From Symsagittifera roscoffensis (lineage: Eukaryota > Xenacoelomorpha > Acoela > Convolutidae), in the NCBI RefSeq assembly GCF_963678635.1, contig NW_026971213.1, positions 1-53,002 of the forward strand: DNA of 53,002 nucleotides, written 5' to 3'. The position numbers and the translations under genes were made by a program. Shown here one piece after another: positions 35,055 to 43,403 of this stretch; position 1 is the first letter of the stretch, and the number at the start of each line of letters is the position of its first letter. The notes beneath the pieces are model-generated. The model had not been told where the DNA came from. It saw only the letters and a list, made by a program, of their open reading frames with translations, and made no database searches.

Positions 35055-38000
35055 AAACAAGGAGCGGCCAAGGGCAGCCCCGCAGAGGCCTGGCTGGATG
35101 AATCCAGTCCCGCCGGAGGCAGATGCCACCCCGGAGACAAGATTGCCAACCGTGCCACAAGTCAGTTCAGTACCAGATCTGACTACAGTCTCGCAAGACA
35201 CAACGATGTATGCCTCGATGTTTGAGCCTCTGAACAGATCTCTTGAAACATTCATCACCAAGCTCTCGAAGTCAACCGAGAGAGGAGAGAGGTCAAGAAG
35301 AACACTGAAAAAGCCGAAGTCATATAAAGACGAGTCAGACGGCTGCATTGATACTTGGATAGAGGTGATGAAGTTACACTTTGAGGAAGAGAATCTCTCC
35401 AAGAAACAAGAGTGCAGCGCGCTGACGAGCAACCTGGAGGGTACTGCATTAAATTGTGTAATGGCGAAAAGAGCCAATGAGCGAGACAGCGCTCGCAAGA
35501 TATTCGACATCCTGCTGAATTGTTTCGGCTCTGGAGTACAAGGGCACCAGGCTATGGTGAAGTTCGAGAAGAGGCGTCAGAGAGATGAAGAATCAATAGA
35601 TAAATTCTTGGACGACCTTGAATTGCTCAGGAGGAGAAGCAACCCGGATGAGAGAATATCCGAGCGAAACTTGGCGATTGCTTCGAAGTTCATGGATGGA
35701 GTAAGGAGTGAGGAGTTGAAGACGATGTTGGCCACTCACTTCACCCTGTCGCTTGACCAGGTACCCACGCCTGACGACTTGCGTATGAAGTCACGCGAGT
35801 ATTTACTCATAAAACCGAGGGCGCAAAACCGATACAGCAATTATGGCAACTATAGCGGGACAAACACTGGTGCGAATTCCAGTTGGTACAAACCTCGCGA
35901 TGACATGGACAAGAGGAGGTCGTGTGCGAATTGTGGTTCGATGGACCATCACGTTTCTGCGTGTTCTGCGTACAAACAGAACATGAAGGCCATAGGCTAC
36001 TTTCTCGAGGACGCCGACGCGACCGACGAGGATCATGAGGAGTACGTCAGAGGGCTCATCATGAAATATGGTCCGAGGTGTTTCTTCTGTAATTTGGAGG
36101 GACACTTCAAGTCGGATTGTACTCAATTTTGGGACGCAGTAGCGGACGCGAAACATCCCCGCCACGAAGAGGCGCTTTCGGGTGTCAAGGCCAGTCGAGC
36201 ACGTCTGATGAACGAGGCTGAATATCGGATAAAGGAGACGACACCGAGCACCTTCACGACCAAGAAGGTTAAGACATGGCCTGACGAGGTGGTAGCCTCG
36301 AACCTCGAAGCAGAGTCGTCTAGTCCACTCAAGGTGGATTACGGCCTGGCGGCAAGGACGGCGCTGCAGAATGTCAAACAGGACCTTGCCACGAAAGAAG
36401 TGGAGCAATGGGTAAGGTCGGATCTTCGGGAGAGTCTTAATGTCCTCGGTAAAGCGACAAAAGTAGAAGACAAAGAGGAGCCCAAGAAACAGGGACTAAA
36501 ACTGAACGTTATATCTGGCAAGACTTTCGGCATGACGAAGGCGGGGACCAAAATAATGTCCATCATCTCAGTCGCAGGGCACCAGGTGGTCAAGAACTTG
36601 AGTGAACCATCCGAGATTACACTAATCCACCTGGACATCTATGCCGACTACCTGAAGGAGAAGGATCCCAAACTGGACTCCAGGGCAGTGCGAGCGCTGC
36701 TCACAACGGGAGGTCCGAGGCTGATGAAAGTGGACGGACATTATATCGATGTCTATGGCCCTTACCCGATTCTGATGAATGTGGATGGCATCAATATCTA
36801 CACGAAAGCTCACATAACTGATGCGAACGATCAGGTTGGCCGGATATACATTGGTCAAGAGGAGCTGAAGGTCAGACGAATCGGACACAACGCGATGCTC
36901 GAACAAGATGCGGTGCATATTGGTTGCGAGGCCGATCTGGCCGCACACGTTCTGGACGTGCAAGGCAGACAACTTTCAGTAAAGGGACTGCTAGACACGG
37001 GAGCAGTGGTTAGTGTCATGCCAGTCAAAACTTGGACCGACATGGGTTTCGAAAGATCGGATCTCATACCGACAAACATCAGGTTGGCAGCTGCCAATCA
37101 GGGAGCGATCTATGTCGCCGGACGAACCCCGATCATCTCACTGCAGCTCGGAGGAAGACATCTTTGGATGAGCTTCCTAGTAGTAGAGAATTTGGATGAA
37201 TCCGACCAGTTCATCCTAGGAAGGGATTTCGTTCGCAACTTTGACGTCACGATTGATCTCAATGACGGATTGATTAGGATCAAGGATCCTGAAAGAAAGT
37301 ATGAGAAAAGACCCCTTAATAAGATCTTAATTAATCAGGCCAAGGTGCCGATTTTTCTGGATCGAAAAGTTAGATTAAAACCGAACCAAGCCGTAGTAGC
37401 GACGTTTAGGATGAGGAACTTGAATGAACTCAGCAATGACAGACAGGTGTGTCTGGTAGCAAATCCAAACAGTAAAAGCTCGGCTATTTTAGGAAGAAGC
37501 TTCTCACTCACTCAGAGCGGACTGTGTGTGAGTGTGTTATTGAACACAGAAGCAACAACAGTGACAATACAGAGGGGAAAGAAACTTGGCTACACTTTGC
37601 CTCTGAACACAGACTTTCTGAGTGTGGAGAACTTGAAGAAGTTTGATGTAACTAAATGTCCATTACATGCGAACCAAGAATGTATAATGAAAAGAGTAAT
37701 TGAATTGAAATCTTCTAGGAAATTGTTTTCAATGAAGTCGGAAACAGATGATGGGCTGTCTAGTTGTTCCAACTTTCCTGAGAGGCCGACGGAAGCAGAG
37801 TTAGCAGCGAATAGGCCTGTCCTACCTGAGATAGAACATCTGAAGGGTAAAATATCTGACAAGGAACTAGATTCGCTCAGGGCGGTGCTAGATCGGAACG
37901 CAGACGTTTTTTCAAAGCATAAGGCCGATATAGGTTGTTGCAATTTTGTAGAGCACGAGATTGAGATAGAAGAGGGCTCGGTACCTCATAGGGAAGGGGC

Positions 38001-39366
38001 GAGAAGAATGACCCCAAACAAGTCAGAAGCGTGTAGGAAGGAAATTGAAATGTTAATGGAGTACGACATGATTGAGCCGTCGAAGTCCCCATGGGCTTGT
38101 GGCGTGGTCATGGCGAAAAAGAAAGGGGGACAACTCAGATTTTGTTGTGATTTCCGTTATCTGAACGCAGTGACTATAAAGGACGCATACCCGATTCCCC
38201 GCATCGATGAGAGCCTATCCAAGCTGGGAGACGCTAAGTTCTTCACGACGTTGGATTTGGGCTCCGCATTCTGGCAAGTGCCACTCAGAAAGCAAGATCG
38301 AGAGAAAACAGGTTTCGCGTGTGAGCTGGGACTGTTCCAGTGGAAGAGGATGCCATTCGGATTGTGCAACGCGACGGCCACATTCCAGCGACTGATGGCC
38401 CAGGCACTCACGAGCGTCACTAAGAAATACGGGAACCTCATTATGTGTTATGTCGATGATGTCGTGATTGCAACACCAACCTTAGAAGACCACATAGAAA
38501 GGTTGGAGGAGGTGTTTTCTTGCATGAAGAAGGCGGGTCTGAAATGCAAACCCTCTAAGTGTGAAATCCTCAGGGATTCCATAAAGTATCTGGGCCGCCT
38601 GGTTGACAAACATGGAGTGAGACCAGATCCCGAAGCGGTTGAAGCGGTGCTGACCTGGAAGGCACCTAAAACAGATACACAGCTGATGAGTTTTCTGGGA
38701 TTCGCAAATTATTATCGAGAGTTCATCAAGGGGTATGCTGACAAGATATACCCCATGCAGAGGCTGATGAGAAACAAGGGCAAAAAGTTCACCTGGACTG
38801 ATGAGGCACAAGTTTCATTTGAAAACATCAAGCGTGAACTTTGCGAGGCACCGGTCCTCGGCATGCCAACAGAGAAGGGAATGTTCGTGCTGGACACGGA
38901 TGCATCAGTGGTTGCGATATCGGGCATACTTCACCAGGAGCAGGAGTGGAACGGGAGAACGGTTCTTCGTCCGATAGCCTACGGGAGTAAAGTCCTGAGT
39001 GATACTGAAATGAAGTACGGCGCACCAAAAGCGGAGATGTTTGCGGTGATCACTTTCGTGGAAAAATACAGTGCCTACTTGGGGAGTGCTCCCTTCAAGT
39101 TACGTGTGGATAATCGTGCCCTTGCCTGGCTGAAAACCTATTCGATGGACCAAAGCTATATTGGTCGTTGGATTGTGCGCCTGGATGGATACCACATGAT
39201 CATAGAGCACCGTACCCGTGACAAGCACCAGAACGCAGATAGCCTCAGTAAAAAGAATTTTATGAGCGCCTCGAGGAGAAGCAAGCTAACCAATCAGAGA
39301 TCAAAGACGGGTTTTCCTTTCTGGACAAAGAAACCTACGACAAGCTGCCACTTACTAGGTGGTTAG
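34966..39366 (+). CDS. Retroelement ORF2: capsid, zinc fingers, protease, reverse transcriptase, RNase H
   Basis: 1466 codons, starting at ATG directly after a TGA in its frame. Residues about 120-290 resemble a Ty3-type retrotransposon capsid. Two CCHC knuckles lie at about 320 (CANCGSMDHHVSAC) and 372 (CFFCNLEGHFKSDC). The aspartic protease has DTGA at 677. The reverse transcriptase has DFRYLNAVT, LGSAFWQVPL, FGLCNATATFQR and YVDD at 1162-1165. RNase H of Ty3 type starts near 1306 (LDTDAS) with KYGAPKAEMFAV. The last 38 residues are out of frame with the family: the natural continuation is in the ORF3 frame. The frame is otherwise intact, with no stop across 4.4 kb. Confidence 0.93.
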   Translation: MGEVGRSIPTQGSAHSARTQQGSRTNYEHRNKERPRAAPQRPGWMNPVPPEADATPETRLPTVPQVSSVPDLTTVSQDTTMYASMFEPLNRSLETFITKLSKSTERGERSRRTLKKPKSYKDESDGCIDTWIEVMKLHFEEENLSKKQECSALTSNLEGTALNCVMAKRANERDSARKIFDILLNCFGSGVQGHQAMVKFEKRRQRDEESIDKFLDDLELLRRRSNPDERISERNLAIASKFMDGVRSEELKTMLATHFTLSLDQVPTPDDLRMKSREYLLIKPRAQNRYSNYGNYSGTNTGANSSWYKPRDDMDKRRSCANCGSMDHHVSACSAYKQNMKAIGYFLEDADATDEDHEEYVRGLIMKYGPRCFFCNLEGHFKSDCTQFWDAVADAKHPRHEEALSGVKASRARLMNEAEYRIKETTPSTFTTKKVKTWPDEVVASNLEAESSSPLKVDYGLAARTALQNVKQDLATKEVEQWVRSDLRESLNVLGKATKVEDKEEPKKQGLKLNVISGKTFGMTKAGTKIMSIISVAGHQVVKNLSEPSEITLIHLDIYADYLKEKDPKLDSRAVRALLTTGGPRLMKVDGHYIDVYGPYPILMNVDGINIYTKAHITDANDQVGRIYIGQEELKVRRIGHNAMLEQDAVHIGCEADLAAHVLDVQGRQLSVKGLLDTGAVVSVMPVKTWTDMGFERSDLIPTNIRLAAANQGAIYVAGRTPIISLQLGGRHLWMSFLVVENLDESDQFILGRDFVRNFDVTIDLNDGLIRIKDPERKYEKRPLNKILINQAKVPIFLDRKVRLKPNQAVVATFRMRNLNELSNDRQVCLVANPNSKSSAILGRSFSLTQSGLCVSVLLNTEATTVTIQRGKKLGYTLPLNTDFLSVENLKKFDVTKCPLHANQECIMKRVIELKSSRKLFSMKSETDDGLSSCSNFPERPTEAELAANRPVLPEIEHLKGKISDKELDSLRAVLDRNADVFSKHKADIGCCNFVEHEIEIEEGSVPHREGARRMTPNKSEACRKEIEMLMEYDMIEPSKSPWACGVVMAKKKGGQLRFCCDFRYLNAVTIKDAYPIPRIDESLSKLGDAKFFTTLDLGSAFWQVPLRKQDREKTGFACELGLFQWKRMPFGLCNATATFQRLMAQALTSVTKKYGNLIMCYVDDVVIATPTLEDHIERLEEVFSCMKKAGLKCKPSKCEILRDSIKYLGRLVDKHGVRPDPEAVEAVLTWKAPKTDTQLMSFLGFANYYREFIKGYADKIYPMQRLMRNKGKKFTWTDEAQVSFENIKRELCEAPVLGMPTEKGMFVLDTDASVVAISGILHQEQEWNGRTVLRPIAYGSKVLSDTEMKYGAPKAEMFAVITFVEKYSAYLGSAPFKLRVDNRALAWLKTYSMDQSYIGRWIVRLDGYHMIIEHRTRDKHQNADSLSKKNFMSASRRSKLTNQRSKTGFPFWTKKPTTSCHLLGG
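39249..39255 (+). promoter_or_regulatory. Candidate -1 frameshift site between RNase H and integrase ORFs
   Basis: In the ORF2 frame the bases read T AAA AAG. The ORF3 frame opens at 39252, just past a TAA at 39249-39251. Slipping back one base on AAA AAG would enter ORF3. The heptamer is not a perfect X-XXY-YYZ site, so a plain one-base loss from the A run is equally possible. Confidence 0.45.
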
Positions 39367-42300
39367 ACAAGTCAGGACATCCTATACCTGGACACCCTGA
39401 CCTTCCAGTGGAGACGGCCGCGGAGATAAAGCTTTTAGCCAGAGGCGAGCCCGTTCCGTTGGATCTGCTAGTCCGATCCAACTTGGTACAGCAAGAACTG
39501 ACCAGGCTGGGTATAAACAGCATCGCTTTATTGAACAAGACGGTGAACGTGGCGCCGGAGGTCATGGGAAAACTCCGCGACTTGTTGGATAGGGAAGTGG
39601 ATAGGCATGATCGTGAATGGATGGAGACCATGCAGCGGTTGACTGTCACCGAGAGAACAGCGAAGAGGCCAGTGTCCATTCGCAGCCGAGGCGTTGAACG
39701 GGATTGCAGGTCGATCGTCAACCAGCTGGTGACCTCGATGCCGAAAGAAGTATTGTTGAGAACTTCGTTCACTGAATATGGAACATCGAATCAAAACCAA
39801 GCTACTGAGGAAGTCAGGATCAGGTCGAAAGCTAGCTTCACGAGGAGAGTGCACTTCACGGATGCAAAGGAGGAATACGAGCCAAGCCCAGATTGTTCGT
39901 CCGTGGACGAGACAATGTCCGGGGAGTCTGACACCTTCGAGCCAGTCAAGGACGACTTGTCTGAGGAGTCAGACACCTGTGAGCTCGTGCAGGACAACTT
40001 GTCCGGGGAGAGGTTGACTAGACCACCTAGGGGCAGAATTCTGTCCGGGGAGTCGGGTTCAAAGCGACCAATGGACAGAGTTTTGTCCGGGGAGTCGAGA
40101 AACATCTCAGGCAACTTGGGGTATGATGTTGGAGAATCAGTTGACTCAAGTGTTGACTCGGGACCCCAGTCCTGGGACAACACGTCTGAAACAACTTCCA
40201 ATTCCGATGTGTCAGAGATCGCAATCCACTCCTTGTTGGTAGACTGGAAGCAGCGTGGGCTGGACCGAGAAACACATCAGGATCCAGACAGGGACAGATA
40301 CACCTCAGATGAAGAGGGCACTGTGATAGATAATGCCGCGGACGAGCTCGAGCTGATAGCAGTTTCAAAACGCCCAACCAGATTGCTGCCACATGGTACG
40401 GTCATCCGTACCAATCTGGAACCATCTGTGCAAGAAGCGACGCCTTTGAAAAAGATATGGTGTGTCAAGTTGATGGACGATGCTCATGCTCCGGAGAAAA
40501 TTTGTATGACAGCAACGGGTTATAATCAGGTGCTGGTAATGATCGACCATTTTACAAAGTATGCGGAGGCAGCACCCTGCATGACAGCATCGGCAGAAGA
40601 AACATGCGATCATTTGATAAATGTGTGGATGGCAAGGCATGGCTGCCCCATCACGTTCCAATCGGACAATGGCAAAGCATTCGTAGGTGATCTCACAAAA
40701 GAGTTAATGAAAAGGTCGCAAGTAGCGCAGGCCCACTCGACCACTTATCACCCGCAAACGAATGGCCTAGTCGAGAGGCAGAATCGCACTCTGGTATCCA
40801 TGTTGAGAGTCTACTGCTCACGCTACATGGATGACTGGGACAAGCACTTGCCGCAAGTGATGGGTGCTTACAACAGCACGGAGCACTCCACCACGGGAAT
40901 AAGTCCGCATATGATGCTGACGGGTCACGAAAAAGCACTCCCGTTAACGTTCTTCTACCCTGAATATGAAGGGAAGAGTACAGCACCGCAAACGTACGTG
41001 CGGGACGTTATTAGAAGACAACAGGACCTCAATGACTTATGCAGGAGGAATACGCAACAGGCGCAAATTAGACAAAAAAGGAGGTTTGATAAAAGGACAG
41101 CCGATGCAAAAGCCTACTCAGTTGGCGATTACGTCTGGGTGTTCCAGGAAGTGGTTCCACCAAAAGGAACCAAGAAACTATTAAAGAAATGGCGTGGTCC
41201 ATTTCAGATAACAGAGGTGCATCAAGGAGGTCGTTTTTATCGGCTGAGCACAGGAAGAGCAGCTCATTACGAGAATATCAAACCACACAACGCCTCGTCC
41301 GAGGATTGGTGCATTCCAGCGGACATGCAAGAGGGAGACTATTTAATAGTGGATCCTGCTTGTGAAGTGAATGAAAGGGGTACTCGCGACAAGAACGACG
41401 GGAATGAGGTGGGGGACGATTGTGATCTACCACTGGATCTCGAGTTGACTGAGCGAGTAGAGGTGGATGATGAAACTCTACCCTATGCCGAAGAAGACTG
41501 GGATTGCCCGGAACAAACCGAAATTGACAAAGGAATACAGCCTGACTTTCCGCTCACTATGGAGACACGCCAAAGTAAGAGAGGAAAAAACCAGAAGAAA
41601 TACAATCCGTATGGCGAGGACTTCGTTGTAGACCGGATAGTAGTGAGTGATGTCATAGACTCGCTGGTGGGGCTGGACGAGGTAGCGATGCTAGAAGAAA
41701 TCGACCTTGTGAACGATATGGATCAAGATTGGATCGACGATCGATCAGAACCGGAAGTGGAGTTCGAACCAGAAGCGGAACAGACTCATGAGCAAGAACT
41801 AACAAACTTGGGCGTGCTCGAATGGCTCCATGATCTGCCGACAGATCCAAAAGAGACGATCCTGACGATTCAGGACGTCGATAGAGACGGCGTCAAATAC
41901 TTCAGTCATGATAATACCGAGTCCAACTGGGTCGCCCCAGATGGTCCTCTACGTGTTCCACAATCCAACCTCGGTCTCCTAGAGTTTAGGCGATCGACGG
42001 GGACGTCGATGGATATTTTTGTCCGGGGAGTGGGGGTAGGACTCACCCACACCGAAAATCTCATAATAAAAAAATTGAAATCGGCAAGGGAAACCGGAGA
42101 ACTAGAGACAGAGGGCGAGAATGCTAAGAAACCACATTTTGGACGAATCTTTGAATCGTATTTTGATCTCCCGAACCACTATTCGAACAATATCGTTATA
42201 ACGGACAGCGATTTCATACTCACGGAACGCACGTGCGCCATAGCGATAACTGCGGACGTAAGCTTCAAAACAGCACTAGCGGCCGACTTTAAAAGAGAGT

Positions 42301-42638
42301 ACAAGAATATCGAGTTTTTGTGGAAACAGAGGCCGGGTGTAGGAGGAATGATAGCGTTGCCCCTTGTTGCATCACAGATACCAGGGAAATATTTGTGTTT
42401 TTTGGTTACGAAAGCTACTGATAGGCAACACGTGAATCCGGAGAGCTTGGTATTGGCCTTGACTCGACTTAGGGATTTCCTGGTTGAGAGAGGTGTGACC
42501 TCTCTCTCGTTGCCAGTTTATGATCCCAATAGAGGGAAGCTACACCCGAGGGAGTTGTACGCTCTTGTGCATGTGATATTTTCAGAGACTGACATAGAGG
42601 TTTACTTACATAAAAAATACTATCTGAGCATATGCTAA
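39252..42638 (+). CDS. Retroelement ORF3: acidic region, integrase core, GPY/F module, macro domain
   Basis: The frame is open from 39252; the first ATG is well inside, so entry by -1 shift from ORF2 is likely. Positions below count from 39408. About 1-350 is a charged linker with repeated SGES motifs. The integrase core starts near 371 (QVLVMIDHFTKYAE); Asp420 and Glu456 are 35 residues apart (DD35E type). The HHCC finger and the first catalytic Asp that normally precede this are absent. GDYVWVF and KKWRGPFQI form the GPY/F module at about 570-605. The C-terminus, about 925-1075, resembles TARG1/OARD1-type macro domains, which bind or remove ADP-ribose (AITADVS, PGVGGMIALPL, YLCFLVTKA, GVTSLSLPVYD). 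Confidence 0.9.
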   Translation, partial: KEFYERLEEKQANQSEIKDGFSFLDKETYDKLPLTRWLDKSGHPIPGHPDLPVETAAEIKLLARGEPVPLDLLVRSNLVQQELTRLGINSIALLNKTVNVAPEVMGKLRDLLDREVDRHDREWMETMQRLTVTERTAKRPVSIRSRGVERDCRSIVNQLVTSMPKEVLLRTSFTEYGTSNQNQATEEVRIRSKASFTRRVHFTDAKEEYEPSPDCSSVDETMSGESDTFEPVKDDLSEESDTCELVQDNLSGERLTRPPRGRILSGESGSKRPMDRVLSGESRNISGNLGYDVGESVDSSVDSGPQSWDNTSETTSNSDVSEIAIHSLLVDWKQRGLDRETHQDPDRDRYTSDEEGTVIDNAADELELIAVSKRPTRLLPHGTVIRTNLEPSVQEATPLKKIWCVKLMDDAHAPEKICMTATGYNQVLVMIDHFTKYAEAAPCMTASAEETCDHLINVWMARHGCPITFQSDNGKAFVGDLTKELMKRSQVAQAHSTTYHPQTNGLVERQNRTLVSMLRVYCSRYMDDWDKHLPQVMGAYNSTEHSTTGISPHMMLTGHEKALPLTFFYPEYEGKSTAPQTYVRDVIRRQQDLNDLCRRNTQQAQIRQKRRFDKRTADAKAYSVGDYVWVFQEVVPPKGTKKLLKKWRGPFQITEVHQGGRFYRLSTGRAAHYENIKPHNASSEDWCIPADMQEGDYLIVDPACEVNERGTRDKNDGNEVGDDCDLPLDLELTERVEVDDETLPYAEEDWDCPEQTEIDKGIQPDFPLTMETRQSKRGKNQKKYNPYGEDFVVDRIVVSDVIDSLVGLDEVAMLEEIDLVNDMDQDWIDDRSEPEVEFEPEAEQTHEQELTNLGVLEWLHDLPTDPKETILTIQDVDRDGVKYFSHDNTESNWVAPDGPLRVPQSNLGLLEFRRSTGTSMDIFVRGVGVGLTHTENLIIKKLKSARETGELETEGENAKKPHFGRIFESYFDLPNHYSNNIVITDSDFILTERTCAIAITADVSFKTALAADFKREYKNIEFLWKQRPGVGGMIALPLVASQIPGKYLCFLVTKATDRQHVNPESLVLALTRLRDFLVERGVTSLSLPVYDPNRGKLHPRELYALVHVIFSETDIEVYLHKKYYLSIC
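39916..40094 (+). repeat. Cluster of TGTCCGGGGAG motifs inside ORF3
   Basis: Exact 11-mers lie at 39916, 40000, 40042 and 40084; another is at 42020, and a decayed one at 39958. The same 11-mer sits at 51086, immediately before the 3' LTR, where the polypurine tract should be. In protein they encode SGE(S/R). Confidence 0.9.
42180..42638 (+). other. Macro domain (TARG1/OARD1-like) at ORF3 C-terminus
   Basis: About 150 residues after the integrase part of ORF3. The order matches TARG1-like macro domains: an AITADVS strand, ADFKREY helix, VGGMIALPL loop, KYLCFLVTKA strand, ESLVLALTRLRDFL helix, LSLPVYDPNRGKL loop, then a C-terminal helix and strand. These domains bind ADP-ribose and some hydrolyse it. 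The catalytic Lys/Asp of TARG1 cannot be assigned with certainty. Confidence 0.7.
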
Positions 42639-43081
42639 GAATTGCGCTCGTCGATAAGTGGTTTTTATTAAGTTGCTCGATAAGAATTAGAGTCAAGTTT
42701 TAGGTTAGGTTTTAGGTACAGTATTAGGGATTAGGTTTTTATATGATAGTATAGGTGTGTGATGTTTATGTGTTTATGTTATGTTATTGTTATGATATGT
42801 TTTATGTTTGTGTCATCAAGGTGACAGCGCTTATTCGTGCTACTCTGACAAAGATAAAGGTGGACGATCCACCTTGGTGCTAAATTTTAAATCAGAATTG
42901 TGAAGAGAATTTCAATGGAGAGTTTTAAAGAATTGATTGATGTTGCATCCAAAAATGATGGTTCTAAGTCGCGACCTGTTTTTTTAGATCTTGATTGATC
43001 GAAAATTGTTTACTGAACACTGAATCAGAGGAGACAGAAAGAAATTACACGACACGACAACAAGAATCAACACGAAAAGAA
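42639..43081 (+). other. Inter-ORF gap after ORF3, with hairpin
   Basis: A T/G-rich, low-complexity stretch with TTTTAGG/TTAGG repeats at 42695-42740, then a perfect 8-bp stem with a three-base loop at 42857-42875 (AAGGTGGA / TCCACCTT). The downstream ORFs need their own expression route, and this gap is the natural place for a splice acceptor, promoter or ribosome entry signal. None is proved. Confidence 0.5.
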
Positions 43082-43318
43082 ATGGGTGACACGAACGAAC
43101 TCATGGAATTCCTCTCAGCGAGTCTAGGAGCGACTCTAGACGAGATCTATCAGCGGCTGATCGATTGTGATTTTACACGAGAAGACCCGGGGTTGGCGAT
43201 GTTTGTGGTCGCACTCCTCAATGCACTGGGAAGAGAAGGTCGAGGGAATCGCCCTACAGAAGTCGTGTTGATGTTGGCCTTCGGTGAGTCCGGGACCGCC
43301 GAGAGAGGCCGAAACTGA
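43082..43318 (+). CDS. Retroelement ORF4, small protein (probably a broken front piece of ORF5)
   Basis: 78 codons from ATG at 43082 (MGDTNELMEFLSASLG). It is helical and acidic in its first half and ends TGA. A further stretch in the same frame (43322-43549) continues past the stop and overlaps ORF5, which lacks a start codon of its own. I read this as either a short separate protein or the N-terminus of the SGNH protein after mutation. The product is not recognised. Confidence 0.55.
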   Translation: MGDTNELMEFLSASLGATLDEIYQRLIDCDFTREDPGLAMFVVALLNALGREGRGNRPTEVVLMLAFGESGTAERGRN

Positions 43319-43403
43319 TTGATGAGATGGAGGCGCGGAGAGATGTCTGGCCACGACCTGGCTCGTGAGCCAGGACTAGGCGAGCAAAGGGACCACCGGC
43401 TAG

